This document shows, one piece after another, positions 7,238 through 15,832 of a stretch of DNA of 30,276 nt (positions are counted from its first letter, which is position 1; every line of letters begins with the position of its first letter). The position numbers were made by a program, and so were the translations under genes. Origin of the DNA: Prado023 sp032123675 (GTDB lineage: Bacteria > Actinomycetota > Actinomycetes > S36-B12 > CAIYMF01); NCBI GenBank assembly GCA_032123675.1, contig JAQBEX010000128.1, positions 1 to 30,276 of the forward strand. Direction: 5' to 3'. The notes below the pieces were generated by a model that was not told where the DNA came from, did no database searches, and saw only the letters and a list, made by a program, of their open reading frames with translations.

Positions 7238-9631
7238 CTACGCCGCGCGCTCGCGGACCACCTGGGCGACGTCCATCGTCCGGACCGCGCGCAGGCCCGG
7301 CACCTGGGACAGGGCGGCGACCGACATGATCGCCAGAGCCGCCAGCAGGAGCGTCAGCGGGCGGACGTACAGGTCGAGCGTGAACTGGTCGCTGGAGTAG
7401 GTCTGCAGCATGAACCTGGCAGAGACGACCCCCAGGATCAGCCCCGGGATGACGCCCATGGCGGCCACCAGGAGGTTCTCGCCGCCGACGACGCGGGAGA
7501 TCGCCCGATAGCTGACCCCCGCGGCCCGCATGGTGGCCAGTTCGCGCCTGCGCTCCACGATGTTGACGGTCATCGTCGTGAATATGATCGCGAAGGCCAT
7601 GGCCGCGCCGAGGGCGAGCATGGCGCCGATGAACACGTAGAAGAGCCCGGAGTACTCGTCGTAGACATCGGCCAGAGCCGAGGTGTCCACGTAGGCCAGC
7701 ACCCCGGCGAGCTCGCTTGCGTCCTGCCGGACCGCGTCGGGATCGGCCCCGTCGACGGTGGTCAGCAGCGCTGTCGCTTCCGGGGCATCTGGCACTTGGG
7801 CGGCCAGCCACGACTTCTCGGCGCTCACGAAGGTGCCCAGGGGCTGGTAGGTGAAGTTCGCGACCTGGGCGTCGACCGTGGTGGCGCGGGGACCGGAGCC
7901 GAGGGTCAGGGCGACGGTGTCACCGGGTTCGAGGTCCTCGATCTGGGCGGTGATGCCGGCATCGACCAGCACGCCGTCGGAGGGCAGGGCGACTGGGTCG
8001 CCGCCCTCGTCGATGAATCCGTGCATCACCGTGTCCGGGTCGTAGCCGGTCATCTGCGTCGAATAGACCTGTCCACCGGACTCGATGGACACCGGCATCG
8101 TGAGGACGGTCTCGACGTCCGCGACTCCATCGACGCTGGCCAACTCGGCGACCTGGGCATCGGTGACCGGCTCGGCGTAGAGCACCTGTCCGTTGGCCGT
8201 GCTGACGTCGTCGAACTGGACGGAGATCAGGTTGTCCATCGTGTCCAGCATCGCCCAGGAGACCAGCACGAGGATCAGGGCCAGCGCCACCCCCGTGGCG
8301 GAGAAGACGGTGCGCTTGGTGTTGCGCCCGATCCCGCGCACGATCATCCGCCACGTGGCCGGAGCGCTACCCATCCCCGGAACCAGCCGCTCGGACCACG
8401 TGCGGCCCACATGCGCGCTGGGAATCTCCCCGCGCATGGCTTCGGCCGGCAGCGTCCGGGCTGCCCGGCGCGCTGGGGCCAGGGCGGCGAGGCCGGTGGC
8501 GAGCACCGCGAACGTGAGTCCCACCACGAGGGTCCGACCGCCGAAGCCGCCGAAGATGGTCAGCTGCTCGGGCAGCCCGATGATGTCGGCGTACATGCGC
8601 GACATCCCGCCGGCCATGGCCATCCCGATCGGCAGGCCGAGCAGGGCACCGATGACGCCCGCGAGCAGGCCGTAGGACATGTAGTGCCACCCGATGGTCC
8701 GCCCGCGCATGCCGGCGGCTCGCAGGGTACCGATCACCTGCCGCTCCTCGGCGACCCGACGGGTCAGCAGCACGTACAGGACCAGGGCTGCCGCCGACAG
8801 GAACAGGGCAGGGAATGCCACCGCCATCTGCTCGAACCCGGAGATGTCCTCCTGGAGCAGGGCGTTGGAGGGCTGCTGCTCACGGTCGAGCACCTCGACC
8901 GCCCCGGCGGCGATCGCTGCGGTGCGCAGGTCCTCGAGGACGGCCGGGTCAGCCCGGCCCGCCTCGGTCAGCAGGACGAGTGCCTGGTTCTCGGGGGCTC
9001 CCGACCAGGCGAGTGCATCTGCCTCGGTGGCGAACACCACGCCGAAGGACTTGGGCGGGACGATGATGTTCTGCCGGTCGGGTGCGGGCCACAGGTACTC
9101 GGCACTGGACACCACCCCGGCGACCTCGACGTCAACCGGACCCGCGGCGGTCGTCAGCGTCACCGGGTCGCCCTCGGTCAGGCCGAACGAACCAGCCATG
9201 TGCTCCTCGAGCAGCACCGAGCCCGGCGCCGGATTGGAGGCCCCGGACAGGACGGTCAGGCTGGCCACCTCGGGGGTCCCGGACTCCGGGTAGCCGACGA
9301 CACGCCCGACGAACCGGTCGGTCCCCTCGTCGGAGGTGACCTGCATGGGCAGGTCGGCCTGCGTCCGGATCCGGGTGGCGGCCACATCCGGATCCTGGGC
9401 GGCTGCGGCAGCGTACGCCTCGACGTCGCCGCCCGTCACGAACAGGTCGGGGATGCCCTGCACCTCGAACGCATTGTCGTAGGAGCCCTGCAGGTTCCGG
9501 TAGGAGTTGTCCGCCGCCCCGTAGAGGGCGATTCCGAGCATGACCATCACAACCAGCGCAGTGAACAGGGGCCAGGTCCGCCGGATGTCCCGGCGCAGCT
9601 TGGTCCGCAGGGCTGGGTGCCGCCCCATCAC
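7238..9631 (-). CDS. ABC transporter permease, FtsX/MacB type
   Basis: Large membrane subunit of a MacB/LolCDE-type system, 797 aa. The pattern is duplicated. A helix near residues 20-40 (WPLFTALVVMVMLGIALYGA) is followed by a long extracytoplasmic domain and a first FtsX block at about 270-395 with the LLTRRVAEERQVIGTLRAAGM motif. A second helix at about 440-460 precedes another extracytoplasmic domain and the second FtsX block at about 675-790, with NIVERRRELATMRAAGVSY. Such permeases use ATP hydrolysis for mechanical work, moving lipoproteins, lipids or peptides from the membrane. GTG 9631 overlaps the ATPase stop by GTGA and has AGGA nine bases upstream; ATG at 9628 is nearly as good. Co-translated with 9628-10365. 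Substrate unknown. Confidence 0.9.
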   Translation of the reverse strand: MMGRHPALRTKLRRDIRRTWPLFTALVVMVMLGIALYGAADNSYRNLQGSYDNAFEVQGIPDLFVTGGDVEAYAAAAAQDPDVAATRIRTQADLPMQVTSDEGTDRFVGRVVGYPESGTPEVASLTVLSGASNPAPGSVLLEEHMAGSFGLTEGDPVTLTTAAGPVDVEVAGVVSSAEYLWPAPDRQNIIVPPKSFGVVFATEADALAWSGAPENQALVLLTEAGRADPAVLEDLRTAAIAAGAVEVLDREQQPSNALLQEDISGFEQMAVAFPALFLSAAALVLYVLLTRRVAEERQVIGTLRAAGMRGRTIGWHYMSYGLLAGVIGALLGLPIGMAMAGGMSRMYADIIGLPEQLTIFGGFGGRTLVVGLTFAVLATGLAALAPARRAARTLPAEAMRGEIPSAHVGRTWSERLVPGMGSAPATWRMIVRGIGRNTKRTVFSATGVALALILVLVSWAMLDTMDNLISVQFDDVSTANGQVLYAEPVTDAQVAELASVDGVADVETVLTMPVSIESGGQVYSTQMTGYDPDTVMHGFIDEGGDPVALPSDGVLVDAGITAQIEDLEPGDTVALTLGSGPRATTVDAQVANFTYQPLGTFVSAEKSWLAAQVPDAPEATALLTTVDGADPDAVRQDASELAGVLAYVDTSALADVYDEYSGLFYVFIGAMLALGAAMAFAIIFTTMTVNIVERRRELATMRAAGVSYRAISRVVGGENLLVAAMGVIPGLILGVVSARFMLQTYSSDQFTLDLYVRPLTLLLAALAIMSVAALSQVPGLRAVRTMDVAQVVRERAA

Positions 9632-10365
9632 CAGTTCACGTCCTGGGCCGAACCGGCCACCTGCACGGTCTCGTCGGCGATGGACCCGTCATGGACCCGG
9701 AGAACCCGGTCGGCCATCACGGCGATTCCCTGGTTGTGCGTGACGATCACCACGCACCGGTGGTCATCGCGGGCTGTCCGCTGGAGCAGCGCCAGGATGG
9801 TGCGCCCGGTATCCAGGTCCAGGGCCCCTGTGGGTTCGTCGCACAGCAGGAGCTTGGGACCGGTCACCAGGGCCCGCGCGATCGCCACCCGCTGCTGCTG
9901 CCCGCCGGACATCTGGCCGGGGAAGTGGTCGGCGCGATCGGTCAGGTCCACATCGGAGATCACCGTCGCCACGCGGTCGTCGAGGTCTGCGCGCTCCACC
10001 CGCTCAGTGAGCTCAGCGATGACCTGGACGTTCTCGGCTGCGGTCAGCGTCTGGATCAGGTTGAAGAACTGGAAGATGAACGAGACGTTCTCCCGGCGGA
10101 TTGTTGCCAGCTCCTCGAAGCCCTTGTCGGCCAGGGAGGTGCCACCGAGGCGAACCTCGCCAGAGGTCGCCGTCTCGATCCCGCCGACGATGTTGAGCAG
10201 GGTGGTCTTCCCCGATCCGGATGGGCCGAGGACGACCACGACCTCACCGGCCTTCAGGGTGAGGTCGATGCCACGCAGGGCATGGACCGCGGCCTCACCC
10301 TCACCGAATGTCTTGGTCACCCCGGTGAGCTGTGCGATGGACTCGCCCTGTTCGGCAACGGCCAC
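9628..10365 (-). CDS. ABC transporter ATP-binding protein, MacB/LolD type
   Basis: ATPase partner of the FtsX-type permease, 245 aa from the chosen start. Walker A GPSGSGKT is at residues 47-54, signature MSGGQQQRVAIARAL from 152, Walker B LLLCDEP at 172-178 followed by TGALD, and switch His in VIVTHNQG. The FQFFNLIQTLTAAENV stretch after Walker A is typical of LolD/MacB ATPases. An in-frame GTG at 10413 would add 16 residues. I prefer GTG at 10365 because GAGGAGG lies eight bases upstream of it and because a likely -10 box, TACGAT at 10398-10403, would put the transcript start inside that extension. The stop overlaps the permease start. Confidence 0.9.
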   Translation of the reverse strand: MAVAEQGESIAQLTGVTKTFGEGEAAVHALRGIDLTLKAGEVVVVLGPSGSGKTTLLNIVGGIETATSGEVRLGGTSLADKGFEELATIRRENVSFIFQFFNLIQTLTAAENVQVIAELTERVERADLDDRVATVISDVDLTDRADHFPGQMSGGQQQRVAIARALVTGPKLLLCDEPTGALDLDTGRTILALLQRTARDDHRCVVIVTHNQGIAVMADRVLRVHDGSIADETVQVAGSAQDVNW

Positions 10366-10397
10366 GGTGGGTGCCTCCTCGACGGTGCGCTCCTCGA

Positions 10398-10403
10398 ATC
10401 GTA
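10398..10403 (-). promoter_or_regulatory. -10 box TACGAT for the MacB/LolD-type operon
   Basis: TACGAT on the minus strand fits TANNNT. Transcription would begin near 10391, leaving about 25 bases of leader before GTG 10365 with its GAGGAGG. A TTCATC sequence about 15 bases upstream is a poor -35. Confidence 0.4.
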
Positions 10404-10471
10404 TCGAGCGCACGCCGGGATGAACCGGACCAACCCCTCTGGGGCCCGTCCCCGCCCAGTGCCCGGTGCCC

Positions 10472-11608
10472 TCAGGGGCAGCTGAAATTGTGGTCCAGGC
10501 CGTCCATGACGTACTGGGTGACGGTGACCGTCCCGCCGGTCAGAGCGGGTTGGTGGCAGTTGGCCCGGGCCCCGGCCAACGAACTGGCACCCGCGAGCCA
10601 GCTCGGCAGGCCGTTCAGGTTGCTGGGGCCAACGAGCGACGTGCCACTGGTCACCGCTCCCAGGCCGCCCACGATCCGCGCCCACTGGTAGCCGGTCGAG
10701 TAGATGCCCACCCCAGCCACCTTCAGGATGTCCAGGTAGTAGTGGGTCATCCCCTCGAGCGCGGCACGATTGGCGATCTCGTCGGACGACCAGCTGTTGT
10801 CGGTCTCGACGTCGAGCCACCAGAAGTAGCTGGCGGGATTGGGCACCCCTCGGATGGTGGCATTGTCGTGGGCCTTGGCGTAGCCGTAGATGTAGGAGCA
10901 TGCCGGGCTCTGGCCGCCAGTGCAGGCCCCGTAGGGGTTCGCCACCATCGATCCGGATCCCACCGGGTAGCTGTTCGATGACGGCCACCAGGCTGCCTGC
11001 GCGGGAGGTGGGTTCGCTGTGTTCACGTAGAGCGCGACTGGCGGCTCACGGGTCTGCCCGAGCGCACCGGCCGCCCATGACAACTGCGACGACAGGCACG
11101 GGTTCGTGTTGTTGGCCAGGCCACCGTTCACTCCCACCACGCCGAAGGCCAGCACCGTCGGCAGGGTCTGGGCGCATTGGGGCCACGACACGTCATAGCC
11201 GACCGGTTCAGGAGCGGGAAGGACCGGCGTTGGTGCGCCCAGCGGATTCGGCGCGAATTCGGGGGAGAGCCCGTCTTGTGGCGCGGGCGACGAGGTGACG
11301 GCGGGCTGGCTGGGGGGCGCAGGTGCGTCCGCCGTGGGCGGCGGGTCAGCGGGCAGTCGCGTGCTGGGTGGCTCGGCCACTGGCGGCGGGGGCGCGGTCC
11401 CGATGGGTGGAACCGGCGGCACGGCCAGGCGATTGGCGATGGCGACATCGACCGAGGACAGCGACGCAGGCTCGACAGTCCCGTCCGCCTCGGTCGCCAT
11501 CGCTGGCACGGCCGGCACCGCGAGGCAGGCGATCGCCAGGGCGCTGGCGGCTACGGTCAGAACTCGCATCGGGTCAACCAATCTCGCGGATCGCCGGAGC
11601 ACGACCAT
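10472..11608 (-). CDS. secreted GH25-like (TIM-barrel) protein with proline-rich linker
   Basis: Predicted exported protein of 378 aa. The N-terminus has basic residues (RRSAR), a hydrophobic stretch VLTVAASALAIACLAVPAV and a likely signal peptidase site after AMA, about residue 38. Residues 60-135 are rich in Pro, Ala and Thr and look like a wall-spanning linker. The C-terminal 240 residues begin GYDVSWPQC and include GVVGVNGGLANN, WWLDVETDNSW and GIYSTGYQW, consistent with a glycosidase-like TIM barrel related to GH25/Rv2525c-type proteins. The acidic pair DVE is at the position where GH25 enzymes keep theirs. Cys residues are several, fitting an exported protein. I place the start at ATG 11608, eight bases after a TACGCT box; ATG 11569 is the alternative. 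A role in wall turnover is an inference. Confidence 0.75.
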   Translation of the reverse strand: MVVLRRSARLVDPMRVLTVAASALAIACLAVPAVPAMATEADGTVEPASLSSVDVAIANRLAVPPVPPIGTAPPPPVAEPPSTRLPADPPPTADAPAPPSQPAVTSSPAPQDGLSPEFAPNPLGAPTPVLPAPEPVGYDVSWPQCAQTLPTVLAFGVVGVNGGLANNTNPCLSSQLSWAAGALGQTREPPVALYVNTANPPPAQAAWWPSSNSYPVGSGSMVANPYGACTGGQSPACSYIYGYAKAHDNATIRGVPNPASYFWWLDVETDNSWSSDEIANRAALEGMTHYYLDILKVAGVGIYSTGYQWARIVGGLGAVTSGTSLVGPSNLNGLPSWLAGASSLAGARANCHQPALTGGTVTVTQYVMDGLDHNFSCP

Positions 11609-11616
11609 CCAGCAGA

Positions 11617-11622
11617 AGCGTA
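11617..11622 (-). promoter_or_regulatory. -10 box TACGCT, leaderless type
   Basis: TACGCT on the minus strand ends eight bases before ATG 11608. There is no ribosome binding site between them. It lies in the 64-base divergent gap shared with the DUF255 gene. Confidence 0.45.
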
Positions 11623-11672
11623 GCCGAGGAATCCATCAAGCGGTGGGCCGAGATGTCACCGAGAATCGGCCC

Positions 11673-13799
11673 ATGGCCAACCGCTTGCGCGACTCACTCT
11701 CGCCGTACCTGCACCAGCATGCGGACAACCCGGTCGACTGGTGGCCCTGGTGCGACGAGGCGTTCGCGCAGGCCCGCCGTCGGGACGTGCCGATCCTGCT
11801 GTCGGTCGGGTACGCCGCCTGCCACTGGTGCCATGTGATGGCCCACGAGTCATTCGAGGATGCCGGAACGGCCGCGCTGCTGAACGACAGGTTCGTCTCC
11901 ATCAAGGTCGATCGGGAGGAGCGCCCGGACATCGACGCCGTCTACATGGAGGCCACCCAGGCCCTGACCGGGCGAGGCGGGTGGCCGATGACGGTCTTCC
12001 TCGACCACGACGCGCGCGCATTCCTCGCCGGCACCTACTTCCCCCCGGTCGCCCACGGCGGGATGCCGTCCTTCACCGATGTCCTGCGCGGGGTCGACGA
12101 CGTCTGGCGCACGGATCGGTCCCGGGTCGACGGGGCAGCGGACCAGATCCACGCCGCGCTCGAGCGGCGCGCCCAGCCGGCGGGTCCGTCCGCAGGCGAG
12201 CCGGAACTGGCTGACGTGACCCGGGCGGTGGGTGTGCTCGCCGCGGAGTTCGACGCCGTTCGGGGTGGCTTCGGCGGCGCACCGAAGTTCCCGCCGTCGA
12301 TGGTGCTGGAGTTCCTGCTGCGTGCCGATGCCCTGACCCGCGCTGCCGGCCAGCCTGACGATCGCGCCCTGGCGATGGCCTCGGTGACGATGCACGCGAT
12401 GGCTCGCGGTGGTGTGTACGACCAGTTGGCCGGTGGCTTCGCGCGTTACAGCGTCGACGCGGACTGGGTCGTCCCGCACTTCGAGAAGATGCTCTACGAC
12501 AATGCACAGCTGTTGCGGGCCTACCTGCACTGGTGGCGGGCGACAGGGGACCCCCTGGCGCGACGGATCGTCACCCAGACCGCCGAGTTCCTGCTCGCCG
12601 ACATGCGGACCCCCCACGGGGGGTTCGCCTCAGCGCTGGATGCCGACAGCGAGGGACGAGAGGGTGCGGCCTACGTATGGACGCCCCGGGAGCTGGTGGA
12701 CGTCCTCGGCTCCGAAGACGGTGCCTGGGTTGGGACGCTGTGTGGTGTCACCCGGGGCGGGACGTTCGAGCGTGGCGCCTCCGTGCTCCAGCTGCGCGCC
12801 GATCCCGACGATCCCGATCGTTGGGAGGCGTGCCGGTCGGCCCTGTTGGCCGCCCGGAGCCGTCGGGAGCAGCCCATGCGCGACGACAAGGTGGTCACGG
12901 CGTGGAACGGCCTGGCCATCGCCGCCCTGGCTGAGGCCGGTGCCCTCCTTGACGAGCCGAACTGGACGGCAGCTGCGGTCCAGTGCGCCGAGTTGCTCGT
13001 CGACCTGCACTGGGAGCCCGAGTCGGGCCATCTTGCGCGGATCTCCCTCGGTGGCATTGTCAGCACGCAGGCACCAGGAGTCCTGGAGGACTATGCCGAC
13101 CTGGCCGAGGGCCTGCTCACGCTCTATCAGGTGACCGGCGACCACCGCTGGTTCACCACGGCGAGGGCACTCATCGACACGATCCTGCTCCGGTTCCCGG
13201 ATTCCCAGGGCAGCTACTACGACACCGCGGAGGACGCTCCCCGGCTCGTCCGGCGCCCGGCCGACCCCAGCGATGGGGTCACCCCGTCCGGGGCCTCGGC
13301 CACCGCGGGGGTGCTTCGGACCCTGGGGGCGCTGACCGGCGACTCCACGTACCTGCGTGCCGCCGATGCTGCTCTGGCGGCGCTGCTCCCGATCGCACGA
13401 CGGGCGCCGCGCTTCGCCGGATGGACCCTGTCCGCGGTCACCGCGCGGCTGGCCGGGCCGATCCAGGTGGCTGTGGTGCTGCCCGACCCCGACCCGGACC
13501 CGGACCGGGACCCCGATCCTGCCCCCGGGACGGCCCCCGGGACGGCACCCGGGTCGGACCTGCAGCGCACGGCGCTGGCGGCCACGTCACCGGGACTGGT
13601 CGTGGCGGTCAGCGCGCAGGGAGCGTCGTCGGTGCCGCTGCTGGTCGACCGGCCCGCCATCCGAGGCCTGCCGACTGCCTATCCCTGTCGGGGCTTCGTG
13701 TGCGACCTCCCGGTCACCGATGCCGACGCACTCGTGGCCGCATTGGCCCCCGGTGCGGCGGGTGTCGCACGGCGTCGTATCCGCGGCATCGGTGGTTGA
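11673..13799 (+). CDS. DUF255 / YyaL-type thioredoxin-fold protein (spermatogenesis-associated 20-like)
   Basis: Long soluble protein of 708 aa, close to the usual length of this family. Residues 1-160 form the DUF255 thioredoxin-like domain: NRLRDSLSPYLHQHADNPVDW, then Cys50-His-Trp-Cys53 (CHWC), the IKVDREERPDID strand and the cis-Pro region GGWPMTVFLD. The rest is an alpha/alpha-barrel like N-acylglucosamine epimerases, with GGFGGAPKFP, GGVYDQLAGGFARYSVDADW-like and HFEKMLYDNAQLL motifs in outline. The family's reaction is not established; a thiol-redox or sugar role has been proposed. ATG 11673 opens the conserved region; it has no ribosome binding site, and frames upstream of it have no similarity. 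An odd Asp-Pro and Ala-Pro-Gly-Thr insert sits near residues 604-627. It is followed 39 bases later by the DUF2231 gene. Confidence 0.9.
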   Translation: MANRLRDSLSPYLHQHADNPVDWWPWCDEAFAQARRRDVPILLSVGYAACHWCHVMAHESFEDAGTAALLNDRFVSIKVDREERPDIDAVYMEATQALTGRGGWPMTVFLDHDARAFLAGTYFPPVAHGGMPSFTDVLRGVDDVWRTDRSRVDGAADQIHAALERRAQPAGPSAGEPELADVTRAVGVLAAEFDAVRGGFGGAPKFPPSMVLEFLLRADALTRAAGQPDDRALAMASVTMHAMARGGVYDQLAGGFARYSVDADWVVPHFEKMLYDNAQLLRAYLHWWRATGDPLARRIVTQTAEFLLADMRTPHGGFASALDADSEGREGAAYVWTPRELVDVLGSEDGAWVGTLCGVTRGGTFERGASVLQLRADPDDPDRWEACRSALLAARSRREQPMRDDKVVTAWNGLAIAALAEAGALLDEPNWTAAAVQCAELLVDLHWEPESGHLARISLGGIVSTQAPGVLEDYADLAEGLLTLYQVTGDHRWFTTARALIDTILLRFPDSQGSYYDTAEDAPRLVRRPADPSDGVTPSGASATAGVLRTLGALTGDSTYLRAADAALAALLPIARRAPRFAGWTLSAVTARLAGPIQVAVVLPDPDPDPDRDPDPAPGTAPGTAPGSDLQRTALAATSPGLVVAVSAQGASSVPLLVDRPAIRGLPTAYPCRGFVCDLPVTDADALVAALAPGAAGVARRRIRGIGG
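13482..13553 (+). repeat. in-frame GACCCG and APGT-coding repeats
   Basis: Inside the DUF255 gene, Asp-Pro codons repeat about six times (one interrupted by Arg) and are followed by three copies of the 12-base unit coding Ala-Pro-Gly-Thr (the last ending Ser). The segment is a low-complexity insertion in an otherwise well-conserved protein. Confidence 0.75.
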
Positions 13800-13838
13800 C
13801 TGGTCAGCCATCACCTGCCAGCAGCCCCAGGAGGAACC

Positions 13839-14366
13839 GTGACCCGAGGGACGGACGCCATCCACGTACTTGCCGCTGGGTCCGAGGGCCCCTTCGACCT
13901 CATCAACGGCCTGCCGGTGCACCCGCTGGTCGTGCACGCCGCGGTCGTGCTGGTCCCGCTGGCCGCACTGGGCCTGATTGCGATGGCGATCTGGCCGCGC
14001 TTCTCCCGTCGCTACGGTTGGCTCGTCGTCGGGGCATCCGTGGTCGCAGCCGGGGCCAGCTTCGTCGCCAAGGAGTCCGGTGAGGCCATGGCCGATCGGC
14101 TGGCCGAGCCCGGATTCGACCACGAGGAGCTGGGCGAGCTCATGCCGGCGTTCGCGGCGGCGCTGATGCTGGCCGTGATCGTCCTGTGGCTGATCGACCG
14201 GAGCACCCCCGAGGGTGGTCCGGCGCCACGTCGCGGGCTGCGGATGGTGGTGGCGATCGTTGCGGTCATCGTGGCTGTGGCTGCGCTCGTGTGGGTCGTT
14301 CGGGTGGGGGACTCCGGAGCGAAGTCCGTGTGGTCGGGGCGCGTGGTGGCCTCCGGCACGCGCTGA
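13839..14366 (+). CDS. DUF2231 family membrane protein
   Basis: Integral membrane protein of 175 aa. The family motif GLPVHPLVVHAAVVLVPLA is at residues 24-42 and forms the first helix. Three further helices lie at about 53-75 (YGWLVVGASVVAAGASFVA), 107-127 (MPAFAAALMLAVIVLWLID) and 137-160. The loop after helix 2 (ESGEAMADRL, DHEELGELMP) matches the family, in which His and Glu residues suggest metal or haem binding; this is unproven. GTG at 13839 has AGGAGG about five bases upstream. It is 39 bases after the DUF255 gene and probably shares its transcript. Function unknown. Confidence 0.85.
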   Translation: MTRGTDAIHVLAAGSEGPFDLINGLPVHPLVVHAAVVLVPLAALGLIAMAIWPRFSRRYGWLVVGASVVAAGASFVAKESGEAMADRLAEPGFDHEELGELMPAFAAALMLAVIVLWLIDRSTPEGGPAPRRGLRMVVAIVAVIVAVAALVWVVRVGDSGAKSVWSGRVVASGTR

Positions 14367-14506
14367 CGGACCGGCGTCGGGGGTCAACCGCGCGAACACC
14401 TGATCAGCCGCGACGCTCCGGCATGGACGTGTGACCTTCGGCCCTGAGATCGGCGGGGTGGAAGGGGATTGACTGGACGGGAGCCCATCTCGCAAGGAGG
14501 CCCGCC

Positions 14507-15832
14507 ATGGGGCATACCCTCGCCGATCCTGATCTCGCCTACCAGCGCCTGCAGCAGCGGCTGGACCGCATGCCCACGGGGGCGCCGGACTCCCCGGTGT
14601 TCCAACAGATCCTGCGCCTGCTGTTCTCCGTGGAGGAGGCACAGATCGCTGCCAGGATGCCCACGGTCTGCTCGATGAAGACCCTGGCTCGGCGCACCCG
14701 GCGCACAGAGGCCGATCTGGGCCCGATCGTCGACGAGATGGCGGCCAAGGGTCTTGTCATGGACCTCGACCACAAGGGGGAGCGCTACGTCGCGCTCGCG
14801 CCGGTCGTGATCGGGTTCTTCGAGTTCACGTTCATGCGGGTGCGCGAGGACGCCCCGATGGAGCAGCTTGCCGAGCTGTTCCACGAGTACATGTACGGCG
14901 ACGAGTCGTTCATGCATTCGGTGTTCCAGGGCAGCACCCAGATCGGACGTTCGCTGGTGCGCGAGGAGTCGCTCCCGGAGGACCCGCAGGTCGAGGTCCT
15001 CGACTGGGAGCTGGCCACGCACATCGTCTCGGAGGCGCCGAGCGTGGCCGTGTCACTGTGCCCGTGCCGGACGCATGCCGCGCTCATCGGGGAGGCCTGC
15101 GACGCCCCGACCCGGACCTGCCTGACGTTCGGTGGCGCAGCCGATGCACTCGTGCGCGCGGGCATCGCCGAGCCCATCTCCAACGACGAGGGCCTGGAGA
15201 TCCTGTCGACAGCGAAGGCAGCCGGGCTGGCCCAGACGGCGGACAACGTCAAGAGCGGCATCAGCTACATGTGCAACTGCTACGGCTGCTGCTGCGGGAT
15301 GATGCAGTCCATCCGTCGCTATGGCATCACCGGCGCGATCGTCAGCTCGAACTGGCTCGCGCACGTGGACCTCGACATGTGCCGGGGGTGCAAGAAGTGC
15401 TTCCGTGCCTGCCCTGCGCAGGCGATCACGATGGTCGACAACGAGGGCAAGGGCAAGCGCAAGTACTGGGCGATCGTGGACCCGGAGAAGTGCCTGGGGT
15501 GCGGTGTCTGCGATGAGGTCTGCAGGTTCGACGCGCACTCGATGGTGCCGCGGGAGGCGCGGGTGTTCACCCCCGAGAACACCTTCGACCGGATGGTGAC
15601 GATGGCCATCGAGCGGGGGACGCTCGGCGAGTTGCTGATCGACACCCTGGACGGGGCCGGCCCGCACGCCCTGGCCCGAGCCCTGGGAATCCTGCACGCG
15701 AGCCGACCGGCCACTGCAGCACGGGCCGTCGAGCCGCTGAACTCGGTGTTCCTGCGCGGGATGCTGGCCGTGGTGCATGCGTCATCGCGCGCGGGCGCGC
15801 AGTCACCCCGATCGGAGTCGACCCGGGTCTGA
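14507..15832 (+). CDS. winged-helix and two-[4Fe-4S] ferredoxin-type protein
   Basis: Soluble protein of 441 aa. Residues 30-95 (ILRLLFSVEEAQIAARMP, then LARRTRRTEADLGPIVDEMAAKGLV) read as a winged-helix domain. A central domain carries Cys185, 187, 198 and 205 (CPC...C...C) and then a dense cluster at Cys256, 258, 261, 262 and 263 (CNCYGCCC). Two classical ferredoxin motifs follow: CRGCKKCFRACP (292-302) and CLGCGVCDEVCR (329-339). Seventeen cysteines therefore fall into four groups, the last two certain to bind [4Fe-4S]. Relatives that I recall come mainly from anaerobes, deltaproteobacteria and Chloroflexi. The role is unknown: electron transfer to an unidentified enzyme, or redox sensing through the helix domain. 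ATG 14507 has AAGGAGG six bases upstream. The last 30 bases overlap the convergent DsbD-like gene. Confidence 0.85.
   Translation: MGHTLADPDLAYQRLQQRLDRMPTGAPDSPVFQQILRLLFSVEEAQIAARMPTVCSMKTLARRTRRTEADLGPIVDEMAAKGLVMDLDHKGERYVALAPVVIGFFEFTFMRVREDAPMEQLAELFHEYMYGDESFMHSVFQGSTQIGRSLVREESLPEDPQVEVLDWELATHIVSEAPSVAVSLCPCRTHAALIGEACDAPTRTCLTFGGAADALVRAGIAEPISNDEGLEILSTAKAAGLAQTADNVKSGISYMCNCYGCCCGMMQSIRRYGITGAIVSSNWLAHVDLDMCRGCKKCFRACPAQAITMVDNEGKGKRKYWAIVDPEKCLGCGVCDEVCRFDAHSMVPREARVFTPENTFDRMVTMAIERGTLGELLIDTLDGAGPHALARALGILHASRPATAARAVEPLNSVFLRGMLAVVHASSRAGAQSPRSESTRV

Noticed and set aside
7796..10423. 875-codon open frame on the plus strand
   Set aside because: It lies opposite the FtsX-type permease and its ATPase, which have complete family motifs. 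The reading is Gly/Asp/Arg/Gln-rich without any domain, as expected of an antisense frame in GC-rich DNA.
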